The position numbers and the translations under genes are program-made. A stretch of 64,000 nucleotides of DNA from DATAUD01 sp036268455 (GTDB taxonomy: Bacteria; Verrucomicrobiota; Verrucomicrobiia; Limisphaerales; Palsa-1400), in NCBI GenBank assembly GCA_036268455.1, contig DATAUD010000119.1, positions 107,893-171,892 on the forward strand, read 5' to 3'. Below are positions 60,054 through 64,000 of the stretch, piece after piece. The notes beneath the pieces were generated by a model. The model saw only the letters and a list, made by a program, of their open reading frames with translations, was not told the origin of the DNA and searched no databases. Each line of letters opens with the position of its first letter. The first letter of the stretch is position 1.

Positions 60054-61550
60054 ATGAATGACAAGCCGTCGCAATTAACCACTTCCGCGGGAAATCCCAT
60101 CGCCGATAATCAGAATTCCATCACCGCCGGCCCGCGCGGCCCGCTGCTGATGCAGGATTATCAACTCATCGAGAAGCTTGCGCACCAGAATCGCGAGCGC
60201 ATTCCCGAACGCACCGTTCATGCCAAAGGCTCCGGCGCCTACGGCGCGCTCACCATCACCCATGACATCACCAAATACTCGAAGGCAAGCGTCTTCGCCG
60301 AGATCGGCAAGAAGACCGGATGTTTTCTCCGTTTTTCCACTGTGGCCGGCGAGCGCGGCGCGGCGGATGCCGAACGCGACGTGCGCGGTTTCGCCCTCAA
60401 GTTTTACACCGACGAGGGCAACTGGGACATGGTCGGCAACAACACGCCGGTGTTTTTCGTGCGAGACCCCTACAAGTTTCCCGATTTCATCCATACGCAA
60501 AAGCGCCACCCGAAAACCAATCTCCGCAGCCCTACCGCGATGTGGGATTTTTGGTCGCTCTCGCCCGAATCGCTGCACCAGGTGACGATTCTCATGTCCG
60601 ACCGCGGGCTGCCCCGCACCTTGCGCCACATGAACGGCTATGGCAGCCACACCTACAGTTTCATCAACGCGCGGAACGAGCGCTTCTGGGTAAAATTCCA
60701 TTTCAAAACCAAACAGGGTATTCAATGCATGACGAATTCCGAAGCGGAGGACATCATCGCGACCGACCGCGAAAGTTCGCAACGCGACTTGTTCGAAGCC
60801 ATCGAGCGCCGCGAGTTTCCCAAATGGCGCGTCTGCGTGCAAATCATGCCGCAGGACGACGCTGAGACCTATCGCTGGAATCCGTTCGACCTCACGAAAG
60901 TCTGGCCTCACGGGGACTATCCGCTGATTGACGTCGGCGAATTGGAATTGAACCGCAACCCAGAAAATTATTTCGCCGAAGTCGAGCAGTCGGCTTTCAG
61001 CCCTTCGAACATTGTTCCGGGCATTAGCTTTTCGCCGGACAAAATGCTGCAAGCCCGCGTCTTTTCTTATGCCGATTCGCACCGTTACCGCATAGGCGCG
61101 CATTACGAAATGCTCCCTGTCAACCGCCCAAAAGCGCCCGTTCACAACTATAATGCCGATGGGCCAATGCGCTTCGACGCGCCCAAAGGCACAAACGCCT
61201 ATTACGAACCCAACAGTTTTGGCGGACCAATTCAGGACAGTCGCTTCGCCGAACCGCCATTGAAAATCTCCGGCGACGCCGATCGCTACAATCACCGCGA
61301 CGGCAACGATGATTACACACAGCCTGGCAACCTTTTCCGGCTGATGTCTTTCGCGCAAAAGCAACAGCTCTTTGGCAACATCGCCGGGGCGATGAACGGC
61401 GTGCCGGAAGAAATCGTGCGCCGCCAGCTTGCGCATTTCCACAAGGCCGACCCCGCGTACGCCGCCGGCGTTGCGCAAGCTCTCGAGATCGAATACCAGG
61501 CTCCCCACGCTCCCGAATCAGCGCCGACAATGGCGGGGAATGTCGCGTAG
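60054..61550 (+). CDS. katA: Monofunctional haem catalase
   Basis: Decomposes hydrogen peroxide to water and oxygen. The 498-residue protein is a small-subunit catalase: catalytic His56 in ERTVHAKGSGAYG, the Asn in DMVGNNTPVFFVRDPYKF, and the proximal haem Tyr in RVFSYADSHRYRIG. The substrate-channel block IHTQKRHPKTNLRSPTAMWD is also seen. ATG 60054 is chosen; the ATG at 60041 hits a stop after four codons. Divergent from oxyR across the OxyR site, so it is a likely OxyR target. Confidence 0.95.
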   Translation: MNDKPSQLTTSAGNPIADNQNSITAGPRGPLLMQDYQLIEKLAHQNRERIPERTVHAKGSGAYGALTITHDITKYSKASVFAEIGKKTGCFLRFSTVAGERGAADAERDVRGFALKFYTDEGNWDMVGNNTPVFFVRDPYKFPDFIHTQKRHPKTNLRSPTAMWDFWSLSPESLHQVTILMSDRGLPRTLRHMNGYGSHTYSFINARNERFWVKFHFKTKQGIQCMTNSEAEDIIATDRESSQRDLFEAIERREFPKWRVCVQIMPQDDAETYRWNPFDLTKVWPHGDYPLIDVGELELNRNPENYFAEVEQSAFSPSNIVPGISFSPDKMLQARVFSYADSHRYRIGAHYEMLPVNRPKAPVHNYNADGPMRFDAPKGTNAYYEPNSFGGPIQDSRFAEPPLKISGDADRYNHRDGNDDYTQPGNLFRLMSFAQKQQLFGNIAGAMNGVPEEIVRRQLAHFHKADPAYAAGVAQALEIEYQAPHAPESAPTMAGNVA

Positions 61551-61562
61551 GAAAACTGCCTG

Positions 61563-62066
61563 ATGCAAACCGTCCTCACAGAAGTCGAAGAAAAAAGATA
61601 CGCCGAATTACAGGCGCTGGCGCTCGATCACGCCCGCCACGGCGAAACCGAATCGCTCGCCGCCATGCTTGAGCACGGTTTGCCGGCAAACCTCTCCGAT
61701 GAGAAAGGCAACACCCTTCTCATGCTCGCAAGCTACAACGGCAATCTTGAAACAACACGAATGCTATTGGAGCGCGGCGTCATCGTGGACCGCCGCAATG
61801 ATCGCGGCCAAACCCCGCTTGGCGGAGTGGTATTCAAAGGCTTCAATGAAATCGCCGAACTTCTCCTCGATCACGGCGCGGACATCGACGCGGACAACGG
61901 AGGCGGCATGACCCCGCTGATGTTCGCGGCGATGTTTGGCCGGGAAAAGGTAGCTGCGCTATTGCGGTCGCGTGGAGCATCATTAGAACGCCGCACCCGT
62001 TTCGGCCTTTCCGCCAATTCCATGGTCCGCGTGTCCGCGTGGATTACCCGCCTGCTTCACATCTGA
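61563..62066 (+). CDS. Ankyrin-repeat protein behind katA
   Basis: A 167-residue protein with about four ankyrin repeats: GNTLLMLASYNGNLETTRML, GQTPLGGVVFKGFNEIAELL, GGGMTPLMFAAMFGREKVAA. It lies 12 bp after katA, the same position as ankB behind catalase in Pseudomonas, where it supports full catalase activity. Direct interaction with KatA is inferred from that precedent. It converges with the hypothetical gene at 62077. Confidence 0.85.
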   Translation: MQTVLTEVEEKRYAELQALALDHARHGETESLAAMLEHGLPANLSDEKGNTLLMLASYNGNLETTRMLLERGVIVDRRNDRGQTPLGGVVFKGFNEIAELLLDHGADIDADNGGGMTPLMFAAMFGREKVAALLRSRGASLERRTRFGLSANSMVRVSAWITRLLHI

Positions 62067-62076
62067 TTAACAGCAA

Positions 62077-62616
62077 TCACGGAGCTAATGGGATTTTGTT
62101 GCGCTCCAACAATTGATTGAACACATCAGGACCACCAACGAGGTGCAGACAGGCCCCATCGCTGTTTGGAGTTATGAGACAGATGTCTCCGCAGTGGTAA
62201 CAGAGAAGAAATATATAGTCTCCGCCATTGGCCGTAATACGGAGGCCAATTCGGGGTTGGAGACCGCACTGTGTCCTGTTGGGTCCCCATTGGTCGATCG
62301 TTGGAAGCAACTCCGCGATTGCGGATTTCGCGGACTGTTTGTCCAAGGTAACACTGCCGAGGATTTTGTGCCCAGTAAGAGTCGAAGGATCATTTAGGTC
62401 CATACCGCGATCGGGGACGAGAGAATAAAGCGCGACGTTCGTGGCCGCTTTCAAAACGCCGAGAACCTCGGGCTTCAATTCAACATGCCGGCCTTGACCG
62501 TTGGCAAGCCCCAACGCAGCCGTCAACCATCTAAAATACAGGCTAAGTGGTTGTATATGTGCGCATTCCGCACATTTCGCAAGCCATAGGCCAGTCTTCC
62601 AGTCAAGGTTAGTCAA
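62077..62616 (-). CDS. Hypothetical protein with a cysteine pair
   Basis: A frame of up to 179 residues starting at TTG 62616; the true start is unclear. The conserved-looking part is C-terminal: CGLQPRIGLRITANGGDYIF, YHCGDICLITPNSDG, HLVGGPDVFNQLL. A PRxxLR...G-CF/YxC pattern of this type recurs in small proteins of Verrucomicrobiota. The start region overlaps the tandem repeat at 62601-62630, so a later start is likely. No function is recognised. Confidence 0.55.
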   Translation of the reverse strand: MTNLDWKTGLWLAKCAECAHIQPLSLYFRWLTAALGLANGQGRHVELKPEVLGVLKAATNVALYSLVPDRGMDLNDPSTLTGHKILGSVTLDKQSAKSAIAELLPTIDQWGPNRTQCGLQPRIGLRITANGGDYIFLLCYHCGDICLITPNSDGACLHLVGGPDVFNQLLERNKIPLAP

Positions 62617-62630
62617 GGTCAGTCAAGGTT
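62601..62630. repeat. Three tandem copies of a 10-bp repeat
   Basis: AGTCAAGGTT, AGTCAAGGTC, AGTCAAGGTT in tandem at 62601, 62611 and 62621, about 70 bp upstream of tRNA-Leu. The copies differ at one base. They fall at the putative 5' end of the hypothetical gene at 62077-62616. Confidence 0.85.
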
Positions 62631-62701
62631 CCCCACTCGCGCCTTCCCAATTGCGTGCTTGCGCCAATCCCCGACCGTCCTGTAAATTTCCCTCTCTGGT
62701 A

Positions 62702-62788
62702 GCCGATGTGGCGGAATTGGCAGACGCGCTAGACTCAAAATCTAGTACTCGTAAGAGTGTGTGGGTTCGACCCCCTCCGTCGGCACCA
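62702..62788 (+). tRNA. tRNA-Leu (anticodon CAA)
   Basis: Acceptor GCCGATG/CGTCGGC, D-loop GGCGGAATTGG, anticodon stem-loop CTAGA-CTCAAAA-TCTAG (anticodon CAA, reads TTG), long variable arm TACTCGTAAGAGTG, T-loop GGTTCGACCCC, and an encoded CCA. 87 bases. A frame reading through it from 62501 is not a gene. Its last 35 bases recur at 63807-63840. Confidence 0.93.
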
Positions 62789-62944
62789 TCTATGAAACCG
62801 GTGTTTTCGCCTGTTTTACCGGGGAAAATGAGTTTCTCAATCCAGTGCGGTGTCCGTCTTGGTGCGCGTCCTGACTTTCGCCGGCACGCAACCCCTGTTA
62901 AAATCTTGAAATTCGTCGTTTTAATAATTTATGTTATCGGCCGG

Positions 62945-63784
62945 ATGTCTGGTTTTAGGAGCATTTGTATTCTGGCTCTGTTGATCTTTCTGCTTCCGCT
63001 TGCCCGCGCTGGAACGCTCGTGCAATTTCGGACGCCTTTCGGAGATATGGAAGTGGAACTTTACGATCAGGACAAGCCAGTCACGGTGCAAAACTTCCTC
63101 CGGTATGTGCAGAACGGGCTTTACGTGAATGAATTCAGCCACCGCCTGGTTCCGGGCTTTGTGTTGCAAGGTGGCGGATATACGCTCACGACCAACACCA
63201 TCTCCGCTGTCCCGACTTACCCACCCATCACCAATGAATATGCTGTGGGTAATCATTATAGCAACATTTTCGGCACCATCGCGATGGCGCTATCGGCCGG
63301 CGAGACCAATTCGGCCACCTCCCAATGGTTTTTCAATCTCGCCAATAACCCGGCCCTCGATTCGACCGGCACCAATGATCTTTTTGTGGTGTTCGGCCAT
63401 GTGATTCAAGGCACAAACATTTTGAATATTTTCAACAATTTTCAAACCTATACCGGAACCCAAACCAGCAATCTTATCGCTAATGAGGAGAATGAATTTG
63501 GCCCGGCGTTTGTTGACCTGCCGTTATTGTATCCGAGTTTGGCCTCCACTAATTTTGTTTTTATTGACATCACCCTTTTGCGGGTGGCCATTACCAACAG
63601 CACCGGCGGTGAACAGATTTCCTGGAACAGCGCCACGGGATTGACCAACATTGTCGAGTTCACCACCCATTTTCCGCCCGTTTGGAACATGCTAATTACC
63701 ACGAATGGAACCGGAGCCAGAATGACCGTGACCGATCCGGCCCCTGACCCAAGCCGGTTTTACCGGGTCCGGATTCCTTATTAA
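62945..63784 (+). CDS. Exported cyclophilin-type peptidylprolyl isomerase
   Basis: A 279-residue protein. ATG 62945 starts a signal peptide (LALLIFLLPLARAG). The cyclophilin core is FRTPFGDMEVELYDQDKPVT, NFLRYVQNGLYVNEFSHRLV, GFVLQGGGY, ATSQWFFNLANNP, VFGHVIQGTNIL. Some active-site positions differ from classical cyclophilins (for example the R of FHRxxP is present, but the Phe/Met region is altered). The C-terminus ends FYRVRIPY, as in many secreted verrucomicrobial proteins. It is flanked by tRNA-Leu and the tRNA-end copy. Confidence 0.87.
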   Translation: MSGFRSICILALLIFLLPLARAGTLVQFRTPFGDMEVELYDQDKPVTVQNFLRYVQNGLYVNEFSHRLVPGFVLQGGGYTLTTNTISAVPTYPPITNEYAVGNHYSNIFGTIAMALSAGETNSATSQWFFNLANNPALDSTGTNDLFVVFGHVIQGTNILNIFNNFQTYTGTQTSNLIANEENEFGPAFVDLPLLYPSLASTNFVFIDITLLRVAITNSTGGEQISWNSATGLTNIVEFTTHFPPVWNMLITTNGTGARMTVTDPAPDPSRFYRVRIPY

Positions 63785-63806
63785 GCCGCAAAAGTCCAAG
63801 CTGTGG

Positions 63807-63840
63807 GAGTGTATGGGTTCGACCCCTCCGTCGGCGCCAT
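63807..63840. repeat. Copy of the tRNA-Leu 3' end (attachment-site-like)
   Basis: 34 bases nearly identical to the last 35 of the tRNA-Leu gene (62755-62789): one indel in the C run and two substitutions. It lies 23 bp after the cyclophilin stop. Such copies form when an element integrates into a tRNA gene, or by local duplication. No integrase is seen between them. Confidence 0.75.
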
Positions 63841-63929
63841 TTGATGGGGGCGCATCTTGACAATGGTGCGCGAGGGGTAACCTCCTTCCTCCACCCCTGA
63901 GACATAAACTAAGTATCAGGAAGGTGCCC

Positions 63930-64000
63930 ATGCCGGAAGAAATGCCATCAGAGCCAACGCTGGCCCAGATCGAAGAGGAGGTCTTGGCTGAAGGGCGCGA
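63930..64000 (+). CDS. Start of an unknown gene, runs off the window
   Basis: ATG 63930 follows an AGGAAGG ribosome-binding site by 6 bases. The 23 visible codons (MPEEMPSEPTLAQIEEEVL) encode an acidic, probably helical start. It is truncated by the window edge; no family call is possible. Confidence 0.5.
   Translation, partial: MPEEMPSEPTLAQIEEEVLAEGR

Noticed and set aside
60075..61508. 477-codon minus-strand frame opposite katA
   Set aside because: Shadow of the catalase gene; composition is random-like.
62501..62944. Open frame running through tRNA-Leu into the cyclophilin gene
   Set aside because: The tRNA is real; the cyclophilin start is at 62945 with a signal peptide.
1..64000. CRISPR array, prophage, integrase or transposase
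   Set aside because: No repeat-spacer array and no recognisable mobile-element protein were found in either strand.

Overview
The window looks like a chromosomal segment of a Verrucomicrobiota bacterium of the soil or freshwater Pedosphaera/Limisphaerales type. The signs are moderately high GC; two pseudopilin-like proteins with the FTLIELLVV start and an H-x9-DG type C-terminus; secreted proteins ending in an FYRVR-type motif; Tat-signal Gfo/Idh/MocA oxidoreductases; GH115, DUF5703 and SGNH-type secreted carbohydrate enzymes; and futalosine-pathway menaquinone synthesis (mqnC). No plasmid, phage or CRISPR module is seen. The taxonomy is inferred from gene content, not from a marker-gene search.

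Layout. 0-7.6 kb: the end of a TPR protein, then a tight operon of a porin, a cupredoxin-like protein and a hybrid histidine kinase, then a sugar-phosphate-isomerase-like protein and ffh. 7.7-18.5 kb: a hemicellulose-type locus with GH115 glucuronidase, two pseudopilins, an SGNH acetylesterase, a large secreted protein and a ROK repressor. Five palindromes with 6-bp arms and a 7-bp spacer sit at or upstream of gene starts in this locus and look like ROK operators. 18.6-20.6 kb: a membrane protein plus winged-helix regulator pair and ispH, with a different shared palindrome. 20.5-33.6 kb: a mixed stretch of secreted and membrane proteins, a methyltransferase, two Gfo/Idh proteins, a REC-HDOD protein, a dienelactone hydrolase, an ABC/GldG-like pair, a decayed DUF72 gene, a DUF3050 protein and a small lipoprotein.

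34-45 kb: argF-argD, mqnC, speA and a Nif3-like gene, then a two-gene secreted carbohydrate operon (DUF5703 plus an unrecognised protein). 45.1-48.8 kb is a decaying island. It holds a controller gene and an AccI-like restriction gene facing a truncated methyltransferase, an orphan HicB, a frameshifted glyoxalase-like gene and an N-terminally truncated GH29-like gene.

48.9-57.8 kb is a short-chain amide (formamide/acetamide) assimilation unit. It encodes a cytosolic NrtA/NasS-like binding protein (frameshifted), a complete UrtABCDE-type ABC importer, formamidase FmdA and zinc-ribbon FmdB, with a divergent LysR regulator. Together these would import short amides and release ammonium.

58-64 kb: tRNA-Tyr with a terminator, a small P-loop kinase, oxyR divergent from katA around a near-complete OxyR site, an ankyrin gene behind katA, tRNA-Leu, and a cyclophilin gene. 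A copy of the tRNA-Leu 3' end lies just beyond the cyclophilin gene. A new gene begins at the right edge.
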